The translations under genes and the position numbers were made by a program. A model generated the notes under the pieces. The model worked only from the letters and a program-made list of their open reading frames with translations, did not search any database and was not told the DNA's origin. This document shows positions 56,056 through 64,000 of a stretch of 64,000 nucleotides of DNA, one piece after another. This stretch comes from Gammaproteobacteria bacterium (GTDB taxonomy: Bacteria; Pseudomonadota; Gammaproteobacteria; Pseudomonadales; Azotimanducaceae), in assembly GCA_007694905.1 (NCBI GenBank), contig REEU01000186.1:1-64000 (forward strand). Direction: 5' to 3'. The first letter of the stretch is position 1, and each line of letters starts with the position of its first letter.

Positions 56056-57370
56056 AGCCCAAGGGGAGGGTGTCGCCGCCCGAGTGCGTGCAGCGCGCGT
56101 CCTCGCCGATGTGCTGGCGCGGCGCGCCACGCTGCCGGAAGCCCTGGCCCGACACAACGGCCCCACCGCAGACGACAGCTTCGTGCGCGAACTGTGCTTC
56201 GGGACGGCGCGCCACGCCCTGCGCCTGGACCATGAAGTTCGACGCCATCTGCGCCAAGCCCCACGCACGAAGGATTTCGATGTGCACGCGCTGCTGCTGC
56301 TCGGTGGCTACCAGCTCGCGCACACCGATGTGCCGGATCATGCCGCCGTTCACGCGACCGTCGCCGCCACCGCAGGACTGGGCAAGGGCTGGGCCCGGGG
56401 CCTGGTGAATGCGGTGCTGCGCAAGCTCGCTGGCGCGGACCTGCGGGGCGACGATCCGTCGCTGCCGGACGTCGCCCGCTTCGGCCTTCCGGAGTGGTGG
56501 CTGCAACGGCTTCGAGACGCCTGGCCGCAGGACTGGCAGGCCATCGTCAACGCCGGTAATGCCCGCCCACCCATGACCCTGCGCACTCGTCGTAAGCGCT
56601 CACTGACCCTGGCAGCGCTGGCAGAAGCCGGCATTGCGGCGCATGCGGGAACGCTCAGCGACACCGCCATCTATTTGGAGCGGCCGCTCCCGGTCACTGC
56701 GCTGCCGGGATTCGCCGACGGCGAGCTGAGCGTGCAGGACGAAGGTGCCCAGCTCGCTGCGCCGTTGCTCGGCGCGGCGCCCGGGGAACGCATTCTCGAT
56801 GCCTGTGCCGCGCCGGGCGGCAAAGCACTGCACCTGGCCCAGATGGAGCCGGCCGCAGAGATTCTGGCGCTCGATGTGGATTCGCGCCGCTGCCAGCGCA
56901 TCCGCGAGAACGTCGCCCGGGCAGGCGTCACCATCGATGTGCGGACCGGAGACGGCCGCACGCCCAGGCAGTGGTGGGACGGCAAGCCATTCGACCGGAT
57001 TCTGGTGGACGCACCCTGCAGCGCCACCGGCATTCTGCGCCGCCAGCCCGACATCCGGTTGCAGCGCGAAGCCGCTGACATGCCCGAGCTGCTGCGCCTG
57101 CAGCGTGATCTCCTGCGCAATCTCTGGCCGCTGTTGCGCATTGGTGGCAGGCTGCTTTACTGCACCTGTTCCGTGCTGGCGGAGGAGAACGAGGATGTGA
57201 TCGGCGCCTTCCTTGCGGAACACGACGACGCTCGTTGCCTGCCCGCCGTTTTCGGCAACGCGCCTGAGCAGGCCCGTCCACGCGCATTCGGGCAACAGCT
57301 GCTCCCCACCGTCGCGGAACACGACGGTTTCTTTTTCGCGCTGCTCGAGCGCAGGACGATCGCAGCATGA
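56042..57370 (+). CDS. rsmB: 16S rRNA m5C967 methyltransferase RsmB
   Basis: About 442 residues: an N-terminal NusB-like RNA-binding domain ([60 protein letters not shown]) and a SAM methyltransferase domain with [13 protein letters not shown], the active-site Cys in [18 protein letters not shown] and the second Cys in [15 protein letters not shown] prefer the TTG at 56042, which has AAGGGG 6 nt upstream; an ATG at 56027 is possible. Either way it overlaps the end of fmt. Its stop overlaps trkA by 4 bases. Confidence 0.95.
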   Translation: MSPPEAQGEGVAARVRAARVLADVLARRATLPEALARHNGPTADDSFVRELCFGTARHALRLDHEVRRHLRQAPRTKDFDVHALLLLGGYQLAHTDVPDHAAVHATVAATAGLGKGWARGLVNAVLRKLAGADLRGDDPSLPDVARFGLPEWWLQRLRDAWPQDWQAIVNAGNARPPMTLRTRRKRSLTLAALAEAGIAAHAGTLSDTAIYLERPLPVTALPGFADGELSVQDEGAQLAAPLLGAAPGERILDACAAPGGKALHLAQMEPAAEILALDVDSRRCQRIRENVARAGVTIDVRTGDGRTPRQWWDGKPFDRILVDAPCSATGILRRQPDIRLQREAADMPELLRLQRDLLRNLWPLLRIGGRLLYCTCSVLAEENEDVIGAFLAEHDDARCLPAVFGNAPEQARPRAFGQQLLPTVAEHDGFFFALLERRTIAA

Positions 57371-58740
57371 AGATCATCATTCTCGGCGGCGGCAAGGTAG
57401 GCGGGACCCTCGCCGAGAACCTGTCCAGCGAGAAGTTCGATATCACCCTGGTGGATTCCGATCTGGGGCGGCTGCACCGGCTGCGGGAACGGCTCGACAT
57501 CCAGACTGTGGAAGGGCACGCATCACATCCGGATGTGCTCCGCCGCGCGGGGGCCGAGGACGCGGACATCCTGGTCGCCGTCACCAGCTCCGACGAGGTC
57601 AACATGGTGGCCTGTCAGGTCAGCTTCTCCATGTTCAGGACGCCAACAAAGATCGCCCGCATCCGCGCCAGCGCCTACTCGACCCGGGCCGGCTTCTTCT
57701 CTCGCGAGCACATGCCCATCGATGTGCTGATCTATCCGGAGCAGGTGGTCACGGACCACATCGAGCGCCTGCTGCAGCATCCCGGCGCCCTGCAGGTGCT
57801 GGACTTCGCCCAGGGACGGATGCAGCTGGTGGCGGTGAAGGTCTATTCGAACGGACCCCTGGCCGGCAAGGCAATCAGCGCACTGCGAGAACAGTTGCCC
57901 AAAGTGGATACCCGGGTCGCTGCCATCTTCCGCCGCGACCGTCCGATCACACCCCAGGGCGATACAGTGCTGGAGGTGGACGACGAGGTGTTTTTCCTCG
58001 CGGCCCGGCGCGACATCGGACCGGTGATGAGCGAACTGCGAGGTCACGAGAAACCCTATAAACGCATCATGATCGCGGGCGGCGGCAACATTGGGGAGCG
58101 GCTGGCGCGGACCCTGGAGCGCCGGCTGAACGTGAAGCTGATCGAATTCGATCCTGCACGCTGTCAGTTTCTGTCCGGCGCGCTCGACAGCACGGTGGTT
58201 CTGCACGGCGACGCCACGGACACCGAATTGCTGCTCGAGGAGAACATCGAGAACACCGACATCTTCTGCGCCCTGACCAACGACGACGAGGCCAACATCA
58301 TGTCGTCGATGCTGGCCAAGCGGCTCGGCGCACGCAAGGTCCTTACCCTGATCGGCAAGCCAGCCTACGTGGATCTGGTCCAGGGCGGACTCATCGATGT
58401 CGCCATCTCGCCACAGCAGGCGACGATTTCGGAGCTGCTGGTGCATGTGCGCAAAGCGGACATCGCCCGCATCCACTCGCTGCGGCGGGGCGCTGCGGAA
58501 GCCATCGAAGCAGTGGCCCACGGGGACGCCCGCTCGTCGCAGCTGGTCGGCCGCACCCTCGACGAGATCAAGCTGCCCAAGGGCACCACCATCGGTGGCA
58601 TCGTCCGGGGCGAGGAGGTTCTGATTGCCCATGACCATCTGGTGGTGCAGACCGACGACCACCTGATCCTGTTCGTGACCGACAAGCGCCGCATCCCCGA
58701 GGTGGAGCGCCTGTTCCAGGTCAGCGTGCACTTCTTCTGA
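57367..58740 (+). CDS. trkA: Trk potassium uptake regulator TrkA
   Basis: Cytoplasmic NAD(H)-binding gating subunit of the Trk K+ system, 457 residues. Two RCK modules in tandem: [15 protein letters not shown] (residues 4-18) and [16 protein letters not shown] (about 236-251), each followed by a TrkA-C domain. The conserved [12 protein letters not shown] and [20 protein letters not shown] helices are present. TrkH follows 25 bases later. Confidence 0.96.
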   Translation: MKIIILGGGKVGGTLAENLSSEKFDITLVDSDLGRLHRLRERLDIQTVEGHASHPDVLRRAGAEDADILVAVTSSDEVNMVACQVSFSMFRTPTKIARIRASAYSTRAGFFSREHMPIDVLIYPEQVVTDHIERLLQHPGALQVLDFAQGRMQLVAVKVYSNGPLAGKAISALREQLPKVDTRVAAIFRRDRPITPQGDTVLEVDDEVFFLAARRDIGPVMSELRGHEKPYKRIMIAGGGNIGERLARTLERRLNVKLIEFDPARCQFLSGALDSTVVLHGDATDTELLLEENIENTDIFCALTNDDEANIMSSMLAKRLGARKVLTLIGKPAYVDLVQGGLIDVAISPQQATISELLVHVRKADIARIHSLRRGAAEAIEAVAHGDARSSQLVGRTLDEIKLPKGTTIGGIVRGEEVLIAHDHLVVQTDDHLILFVTDKRRIPEVERLFQVSVHFF

Positions 58741-58765
58741 TCATGACCCGCGGCGTTCACTGACC

Positions 58766-60214
58766 ATGCACTTCAGCGCCGTTCTGCGGATCGCCGGCCT
58801 GCTGCTGATGCTGTTCAGCTTCACCATGCTGACGCCGCTGCCGTTCAGCTGGTACTACGGGGAAGCCACCGCGTACGTGTTCCTCGCCGCGTTCGGCCTC
58901 ACGTTCGCCGGCGGGCTGCTTGCCTGGCTGCCCGTCGCCCGTACGCGCCAGGAACTGCGCATTCGCGAGGGCTTTCTGGTGACCGCGGTGTTCTACCTGT
59001 CCCTGGGCCTGTTCGGCGCGCTGCCGCTGTGGCTGGAGGCGGGCGCATGGGCGAGCTTTACCGACGCGGCGTTCGAGTCCTTCTCCGGTCTCACCACCAC
59101 CGGCGCGACCGTAGCCACCGGCCTCGACGATCTGCCGCGATCCGTCTTGATCTACCGCCAACAGCTGCAGTGGCTCGGGGGCATGGGCATCATCATCCTG
59201 GCCATCGCCATCCTGCCCATGCTGGGTGTGGGCGGCATGCAGCTCTACCGGACCGAGATGCCGGGCCCGGTGAAGGACACCAAGCTCACGCCGCGCATCG
59301 CCGAGACGGCCAAGGCGCTGTGGTACATCTATCTGGCACTCACCGTGGCCTGCGGGGTGGGGTACTGGGCCGCCGGCATGTCGGCCTTCGATGCCCTCGC
59401 CCACAGTTTTTCCACCGTCAGCATCGGCGGCTACTCCACCTACGATGCGTCCCTCGGCCACTTCGACTCCGTTGCCGTGGAGAGCGTGGCCATGGTCTTC
59501 ATGGTGCTGTGCGGGATCAACTTCGGTCTCCATTTCGCCGTCTGGAACCGGCGCGCGCCCTGGCTGTATCTTCGGGACATGGAGGTGCGCGGGTACCTGG
59601 CGATGCTCAGCGTGGTCGCGGTGCTCGCGGTCCTGCTGCTCGGCGCCCACGGCGTCCTGCCCTGGCCCGAGGCGTTACGTAACGGGCTCTTTCACACTCT
59701 CTCCATCGCCACCACGTCCGGCTTCACGACCACGGAGTACAGCGCCTGGCCTGGGGTGGTGCCGTTCCTGATCTTCTTCGCTGCGTTCACTGGAGCCTGT
59801 GCCGGTTCCACCGGCGGCGGCCTCAAGGTGGTGCGGGTTCTGCTGATCATCCTCCAGGGTCTGCGGGAGGTCCGCCGCCTGATCCACCCGCATTCGGTAA
59901 TTCCGGTGAAGCTCGGCTCGGCGGTGGTGCCGGACCGGGTGGTGGACGCGATCTGGGGCTTCTTCTCGGCTTGGGTCGTGGCCTTCATGATGATCATGGT
60001 GGGCCTGCTGGCCACCGGTCTCGATTTCCTCACCGCCTTCTCGGCGGTGGGCGCCTGCCTCACGAACCTTGGCCCAGGCCTGGGGGAAGTGGCCGCTCAC
60101 TACGGCGATATCCCCTACTCAGCAAAGTGGCTCCTGTGCATCGCGATGCTCCTAGGGCGCCTGGAAGTGTTCACGATCCTGGTCCTCGTCACCCCAGCGT
60201 TCTGGCGCGGGTGA
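58766..60214 (+). CDS. trkH: Trk potassium transporter membrane subunit TrkH
   Basis: 482-residue K+ translocating subunit with four pore-loop repeats. Selectivity-filter glycines appear in FSGLTTTGATV, FSTVSIGGYSTYD, TSGFTTTEY and FSAVGACLTNLGPG. The GACAGSTGGGLKVVRVLL segment is typical of TrkH. It completes the potassium system with trkA directly upstream and ends next to a strong hairpin. Confidence 0.96.
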   Translation: MHFSAVLRIAGLLLMLFSFTMLTPLPFSWYYGEATAYVFLAAFGLTFAGGLLAWLPVARTRQELRIREGFLVTAVFYLSLGLFGALPLWLEAGAWASFTDAAFESFSGLTTTGATVATGLDDLPRSVLIYRQQLQWLGGMGIIILAIAILPMLGVGGMQLYRTEMPGPVKDTKLTPRIAETAKALWYIYLALTVACGVGYWAAGMSAFDALAHSFSTVSIGGYSTYDASLGHFDSVAVESVAMVFMVLCGINFGLHFAVWNRRAPWLYLRDMEVRGYLAMLSVVAVLAVLLLGAHGVLPWPEALRNGLFHTLSIATTSGFTTTEYSAWPGVVPFLIFFAAFTGACAGSTGGGLKVVRVLLIILQGLREVRRLIHPHSVIPVKLGSAVVPDRVVDAIWGFFSAWVVAFMMIMVGLLATGLDFLTAFSAVGACLTNLGPGLGEVAAHYGDIPYSAKWLLCIAMLLGRLEVFTILVLVTPAFWRG

Positions 60215-60215
60215 G

Positions 60216-60252
60216 CCCCACCGCCGAGTGCCAGTGGCACTCGGCGGTGGGG
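60216..60252. terminator. Perfect 37-base palindrome after trkH
   Basis: CCCCACCGCCGAGTGCCA, one central base, then its exact reverse complement, starting 2 bases after the trkH stop. A stem of 16-18 bp would form on either strand. No T-run follows on either side, so it is probably a bidirectional terminator or mRNA-end barrier between the convergent trkH and lpxL genes. Confidence 0.6.
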
Positions 60253-60345
60253 CGAACGGCCGGGCAGGGGGTCAAAAAAGCACAGCATCCCGCCAGGGAG
60301 AGCGGCGAAAAACTCCCTTACGAAGCGACTGCTGCACGCGGCGCT

Positions 60346-61236
60346 TCACCTACGGTAAGGATCGGGCCTTCCCGGCGGTGGCCGCTTGTAACGCTTGTAA
60401 GCCCAGAGGTACTGAGGCAGCAACGGCCGAACACAGTCCTCGATGCCGGCGTTGAGTGCGCGGGCGGCGATCTCTGGGTCGCTGACGTCGATCCCCTCGG
60501 CAGCGCTGAAACGCAAGTCGAACCCACCCTCTACGCGTGCCGCCACAGCGAACACGGCCCGGGCCCCCGTTCTTCTGAGCAGGCGCTGGACCAGCGTCAT
60601 GGTCAGGGCCTGGGCGCCGAAGAAGGGGACGTGGACACCAGCGTCCCGGGAGGGTACCTGGTCCGGCAACAACCCCACCGCTTCCCCCGCCCGCAGTGCG
60701 GCCAAGGCCGCCCTCAGCCCACCCGGACCGAGTGGATGCAGGCGGGCGCCGCTGCGGGCCCGGCGCTGGCGCAGCCAGGCCATGATCTGCGGCGGGCCTT
60801 CAGGGTCGAACAGCACCGTGAACGGCATCCGCCGCGCCACCCAGTGATTCAACACCTCCCAGTTACCGACGTGGGGGCCGAGCACAAGGCAGCCCCGATC
60901 TGTCTCCAGCAGACGGCCACCTTCGACATGGCGCACTGCGGCCAGGGCATGTTCCACGGGCGCCTGCCAGACCAGCCCAAACTCAGCGAGCAGGGCGCCT
61001 GCTTCCATGGCACTGCGACGCGCCAGGGCGAGCCGGGCGCTGGCGTCCAGATCCGGGAAGGCCAGTTCCAGGTTGCGGCAGATGACTTCGAACGTATGAC
61101 TACCCATGCCCGCCACGAAACGTCCGCCGCCGCGCCCGATCCGGCGGGACCAGCGCAGCGGCAGTGCCCGGGCAGCGGACAACGCGCCGCGCATGGCCAG
61201 CAGTAGGGTGCGCTCGGCTGCAGGTGCCGTGCGCAC
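60346..61236 (-). CDS. lpxL: Lipid A acyltransferase, LpxL/HtrB family
   Basis: Adds a secondary acyl chain to lipid A at the inner membrane. 296 residues from a GTG that lies 2 bases after the tag stop. The catalytic HX4E motif is in LGPHVGNWEVLNHW (about residue 121), with LLPDQVPSRDAGVHVPFFG (about 190) and a C-terminal PQYLWAYKRYKRPP. A first hydrophobic segment anchors it. Whether the added chain is laurate or another acid cannot be told. Confidence 0.9.
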   Translation of the reverse strand: MRTAPAAERTLLLAMRGALSAARALPLRWSRRIGRGGGRFVAGMGSHTFEVICRNLELAFPDLDASARLALARRSAMEAGALLAEFGLVWQAPVEHALAAVRHVEGGRLLETDRGCLVLGPHVGNWEVLNHWVARRMPFTVLFDPEGPPQIMAWLRQRRARSGARLHPLGPGGLRAALAALRAGEAVGLLPDQVPSRDAGVHVPFFGAQALTMTLVQRLLRRTGARAVFAVAARVEGGFDLRFSAAEGIDVSDPEIAARALNAGIEDCVRPLLPQYLWAYKRYKRPPPGRPDPYRR

Positions 61237-61238
61237 GT

Positions 61239-61817
61239 TCAGATGGTACCCAGCTGTGAGCAGGCGTCGTGCCGAGGACAGCTCAATAGGTGGTCGTTGA
61301 CCCGGCCACTGGCCTGCATCCAGGCATAGCAGATGGTCGGTCCCACGAAACGGAAGCCGGCTGCATGCAGACGCCTGGACAGATCCTTCGAAGCAGGCGT
61401 CTGCGCCGGCACTTCAGCGAGGGTTCGAAAGCGATTCTGGGCCGGCCGATCTGCCCCCTCCCAAAGCCATGTGCTGAGGCTCTCGCCACGGTCATGCAGG
61501 GCGAGCAGGGCACGGGCGTTGCCGATTGCGGCGGCGATCTTGGCCCGATTACGCACGATCCCTGCGTCCGCCAGCAAGCGCTCTTCATCGCTCCGCCCGA
61601 AGCGAGCAATCACTTCGGGCGCAAAGCTTTTGAACGCGCGCCGGAACTGCGCGCGCTTGCGCAGAATGGTGAGCCAGGACAGTCCCGCCTGCATGCCTTC
61701 GAGAATCAGCAATTCGAACAGGGCGCGCTCATCGCGGGAGGGCACCCCCCACTCTTCGTCGTGATACGCCACGTAGAGCGGATCGACCCCACACCAGCCG
61801 CATCGTTGGTTCGTCAT
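61239..61817 (-). CDS. tag: DNA-3-methyladenine glycosylase I
   Basis: Base-excision repair of 3-methyladenine, 192 residues. Family hallmarks: the N-terminal zinc-binding CGWCGVDPLYVAYHDEEWGVP with its conserved Tyr and Glu, ALFELLILEGMQAGLSW, IVRNRAKI, and the C-terminal FVGPTICYAWMQASGRVNDHLLSCPRH that supplies further metal ligands. The ATG at 61817 is right for the family; the frame upstream is antisense to gmhB. It is co-transcribed with lpxL. Confidence 0.95.
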   Translation of the reverse strand: MTNQRCGWCGVDPLYVAYHDEEWGVPSRDERALFELLILEGMQAGLSWLTILRKRAQFRRAFKSFAPEVIARFGRSDEERLLADAGIVRNRAKIAAAIGNARALLALHDRGESLSTWLWEGADRPAQNRFRTLAEVPAQTPASKDLSRRLHAAGFRFVGPTICYAWMQASGRVNDHLLSCPRHDACSQLGTI

Positions 61818-61950
61818 CGCCGCCTTGTACCCAGAGACAGGGAGCATCAGGATTCTACCCGCAGCGTCAGCAGGCGTAACGGGGCCAGCTTTCCCGAGGC
61901 CCCTGAATCCCGCAGAATGCCGGCCGCAGCACGGGCGCGGAGCGGAAGGC

Positions 61951-62505
61951 TTGGTAGCACCTACAGCAACGGTGATTCTCGATCGGGACGGCGTGATCAA
62001 TGCCGATACCGTCGAGTGTGTACGCAGCGTCTCTGCTTGGCAGCCGCTGCCGGGCAGTCTGGAGGCGCTGGCCCAGTTGCGGCGGGCAGGGTGGCAGGTC
62101 GTGGTGGCCACGAACCAGTCCGGGGTTGCGCGGGGCCTGCTCAGTCGGCGGGAACTCGCTTCGATTCATGAGCATATGTGTGGTGAAGTCAACGCAGCAG
62201 GGGGCGCTATCGGCGCCATTGCGAGCTGCACCCATGGGCCGGAGGAGTGCTGCGGGTGTCGCAAGCCGGCACCGGGGCTGATCCATCAGCTCGAAAGTCG
62301 CCTTGGACGATCGTTGCAGGACGCACCGTTCGTCGGTGACGCTGAGCGTGATCTGCAGGCAGCCCGGGCTGCAGGCTGCCGCCCGGTTCTGGTGCGCACC
62401 GGGAAGGGTCGCCGCACGGAGAAGGTCGCCGACCTGAGCGGAGTCACGGTATACGATGATCTGCGGGCATTCGTGCGCTGCCTGCTCGGGGAGACATCCG
62501 CTTGA
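61951..62505 (+). CDS. gmhB: D-glycero-beta-D-manno-heptose-1,7-bisphosphate 7-phosphatase
   Basis: HAD phosphatase of 184 residues in ADP-heptose synthesis for LPS core. HAD motif I is ILDRDGVIN, motif II VVATNQSGVARG, the Lys in GCRKPAPG, and motif IV FVGDAERDLQAA. The zinc loop is CTHGPEECCGC. The TTG at 61951 has GGAG 8 nt upstream. It is divergent from tag and overlaps plsC by 4 bases. In Pseudomonas glyS and glyQ lie next to gmhB; here they are absent from the gap. Confidence 0.92.
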   Translation: MVAPTATVILDRDGVINADTVECVRSVSAWQPLPGSLEALAQLRRAGWQVVVATNQSGVARGLLSRRELASIHEHMCGEVNAAGGAIGAIASCTHGPEECCGCRKPAPGLIHQLESRLGRSLQDAPFVGDAERDLQAARAAGCRPVLVRTGKGRRTEKVADLSGVTVYDDLRAFVRCLLGETSA

Positions 62506-63263
62506 TGAAGCTGTTGGCGATGCTGCGTAGCCTGTTGTTCACACTGGGCTACGTGATCACCACGGTGGTCTGGGGGTCACTGGGCGTGCTTACAGGGTGG
62601 CTCCTGCCTTACCGCGCCCGATTCATTTACATCATCGTGATCTGGACCCACATGGTCCTCGGGTGGCTGCGCATCACCTGCGGCATTCGCCACGAGGTGC
62701 GCGGGCGCGAGAATCTCCCCAAGGATCCCTGCGTGGTGCTGGTGCGGCATGAGAGCACATGGGAAACGCTGTTCCTGCAGGCCCAGTTCGCGCCCCAGAC
62801 GACCGTGATCAAGCGGGAACTGTTGCGCATTCCTTTCTTCGGCTGGGCCTACAGCATGCTGCGTCCCATCGCCATTGACCGCAGCGATGCCAGGGGGGCG
62901 CTGCGCAGCCTGATCCGCATCGGCAAGGAGCGTCTCGATGACGGTGCCTGGGTCCTGATGTTCCCGGAGGGCACGCGTATGGCACCGGGGGAAGTGGGTC
63001 GGTTTCAGCGGGGCGGCGCGGCCCTGGCCAATGCGGCCGGCTGTCCGGTGGTGGTGATCGCCCACGATGCGGGACGCTGCTGGCCGGCTCGGAGCTGGAT
63101 CAAGTCACCTGGGGTGATCCACGTCGAGATCTCGCCGCCCATCGAGAGCGTGGGTCGCAGCACCGGCGAGATCAACGACGCCGCCGAGGCCTGGCTCAAA
63201 GACGCGATGGCCCGACTCTACAATCGGGATAGCAGCCAGGACCGGCAGGCGGCTTCGGACTAG
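62502..63263 (+). CDS. plsC: 1-acyl-sn-glycerol-3-phosphate acyltransferase
   Basis: Makes phosphatidic acid for membrane phospholipids. 253 residues with an N-terminal membrane segment (SLLFTLGYVITTVVWGSLGVL). The catalytic site reads RHESTWETLF, i.e. HX4E in place of HX4D, as in the gyrB-linked Pseudomonas acyltransferases. The substrate block is FPEGTRMAPGE (about residue 150). It converges on gyrB across a 77-base AT-rich gap. Confidence 0.92.
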   Translation: MMKLLAMLRSLLFTLGYVITTVVWGSLGVLTGWLLPYRARFIYIIVIWTHMVLGWLRITCGIRHEVRGRENLPKDPCVVLVRHESTWETLFLQAQFAPQTTVIKRELLRIPFFGWAYSMLRPIAIDRSDARGALRSLIRIGKERLDDGAWVLMFPEGTRMAPGEVGRFQRGGAALANAAGCPVVVIAHDAGRCWPARSWIKSPGVIHVEISPPIESVGRSTGEINDAAEAWLKDAMARLYNRDSSQDRQAASD

Positions 63264-63340
63264 CCAGATGCTCGATGAGCCCCTCAAAAACACCTTAAGC
63301 AATTGTTTTAATTAAAATTAACCTTGCATTAACCGCGGAA

Positions 63341-64000
63341 TCAGACATCCAGATTCGCCACCGACAGCGCGTTGGTTTCGATGAACAACCGCCGAGGCTC
63401 GACCGCATCGCCCATGAGCGTAGTGAACACCCGATCCGCAGCCATGCCGTCCTCCACCGTGACCCGCAGCATGCGGCGTGTTTCCGGATTCATCGTCGTC
63501 TCCCAGAGCTGATCCGGGTTCATTTCACCAAGGCCCTTGTAGCGCTGAATGTCCTGCCCCCTGCGGGACTCCTTCATCAGCCATGCCAGCGCCTCTTCGA
63601 AGGTCGCCACCGGCTGAGTCTTGTCACCACGGCGCACGTAGGCACCGGGCTCGATGAGCTGGTACAGGCGCTCGCCGAGGGCGCAGATCTCCCGGTACTC
63701 GGCCGAGAGGAAAAAGTCCTGACTGAAACGAAGACGGCTGCGTACGCCGTGTTCGAGGGTGTTCACAACGGGCAGATAGACGTTGTGCTCAGCGTCGAAA
63801 TCCACCTCGAGGGAATACTGGGCCGTGCCGGTATCGGTGTCGCCCACCTGTTCTCGGAGCAGATCGGTCCAACTTTCCACTTCGGCCTGGCTGGCCAGGG
63901 ACTCCGCCGTGAGCGTGGGCAGATAGATCATCGGTCGAGTCAAGGCCTCGGGGTAAACCCGGCGCAACTGAGCGAGCCGCTTCTCGACCAGCTGATAGCG
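63341..64000 (-). CDS. gyrB: DNA gyrase subunit B, C-terminal part (5' end outside window)
   Basis: The last 219 codons of gyrB. The hallmark [26 protein letters not shown] and the terminal [19 protein letters not shown] identify GyrB rather than ParE. The GyrB-type insert of gammaproteobacteria (SWTDLLREQ...[14 protein letters not shown]) is present. The upstream TOPRIM and ATPase parts lie beyond the window edge, where recF, dnaN and dnaA would be expected. Confidence 0.97.
   Translation of the reverse strand, partial: RYQLVEKRLAQLRRVYPEALTRPMIYLPTLTAESLASQAEVESWTDLLREQVGDTDTGTAQYSLEVDFDAEHNVYLPVVNTLEHGVRSRLRFSQDFFLSAEYREICALGERLYQLIEPGAYVRRGDKTQPVATFEEALAWLMKESRRGQDIQRYKGLGEMNPDQLWETTMNPETRRMLRVTVEDGMAADRVFTTLMGDAVEPRRLFIETNALSVANLDV

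Noticed and set aside
61818-62111. Upstream extension of tag
   Set aside because: Antisense to gmhB; Tag proteins begin at the CGWCG motif found just after ATG 61817.

Overview
The window is dense, GC-rich (mid-60s % by eye) chromosomal DNA from an aerobic Gram-negative gammaproteobacterium. Its gene neighbourhoods match those I know from Pseudomonas aeruginosa near the replication origin: EEP-dsbA-cc4-engB/polA-DUF2782-thrB, the ctaC-D-G-E/DUF2909/surf1/ctaA/cyoE/sco cluster, aroE-tsaC-dprA, lysM-def-fmt-rsmB-trkA, and lpxL-tag/gmhB-plsC/gyrB. LPS and outer-membrane genes (tamAB, lpxL, gmhB), an aa3 oxidase, ergothioneine genes and a wax-ester synthase suggest a free-living, possibly marine or soil, heterotroph. 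I cannot name the genus. No rRNA, tRNA, phage, insertion sequence or CRISPR array was found.

Layout. 1-5.7 kb: tamB (last residues cut off) and tamA. 5.7-6.4 kb: weakly coding gap. 6.4-13.1 kb: an SDR dehydrogenase and the yejABEF peptide importer. 13.3-17.3 kb: a periplasmic serine hydrolase, manA and WS/DGAT. 17.3-24.6 kb: EEP phosphatase, DsbA-like protein, cytochrome c4, engB, polA, DUF2782 and thrB. The polA-engB gap carries a probable sigma-E-driven small RNA at the Spot 42/ErsA position. 24.6-35.7 kb: egtBD and the complete aa3 oxidase plus heme A/copper assembly cluster, preceded by a long structured leader or separate RNA with an extended -10 promoter. 36.0-40.9 kb: overlapping dprA-tsaC-aroE-prlC-zinc-ribbon operon.

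41.0-53.4 kb is an accessory block lying between dprA and lysM, which are usually neighbours. It holds a PhnDCEE-type ABC importer with dgt, then a frameshifted TonB-dependent receptor, a regulator with two fused HxlR domains, an acyl-CoA synthetase, a thiolase and a carotenoid-oxygenase-family enzyme. Three intergenic regions of the second half share a 15-nt motif that appears nowhere else I looked, so these genes look like one regulon for uptake and breakdown of a hydrophobic substrate. This regulon and the polA-engB RNA are the strongest candidates for new biology.

53.3-64 kb returns to core genes: lysM, def-fmt-rsmB-trkA-trkH, lpxL-tag, gmhB-plsC and the C-terminal end of gyrB. Many genes overlap by 1-4 bases, so most of the window is translationally coupled operons, and GTG/TTG starts are frequent.
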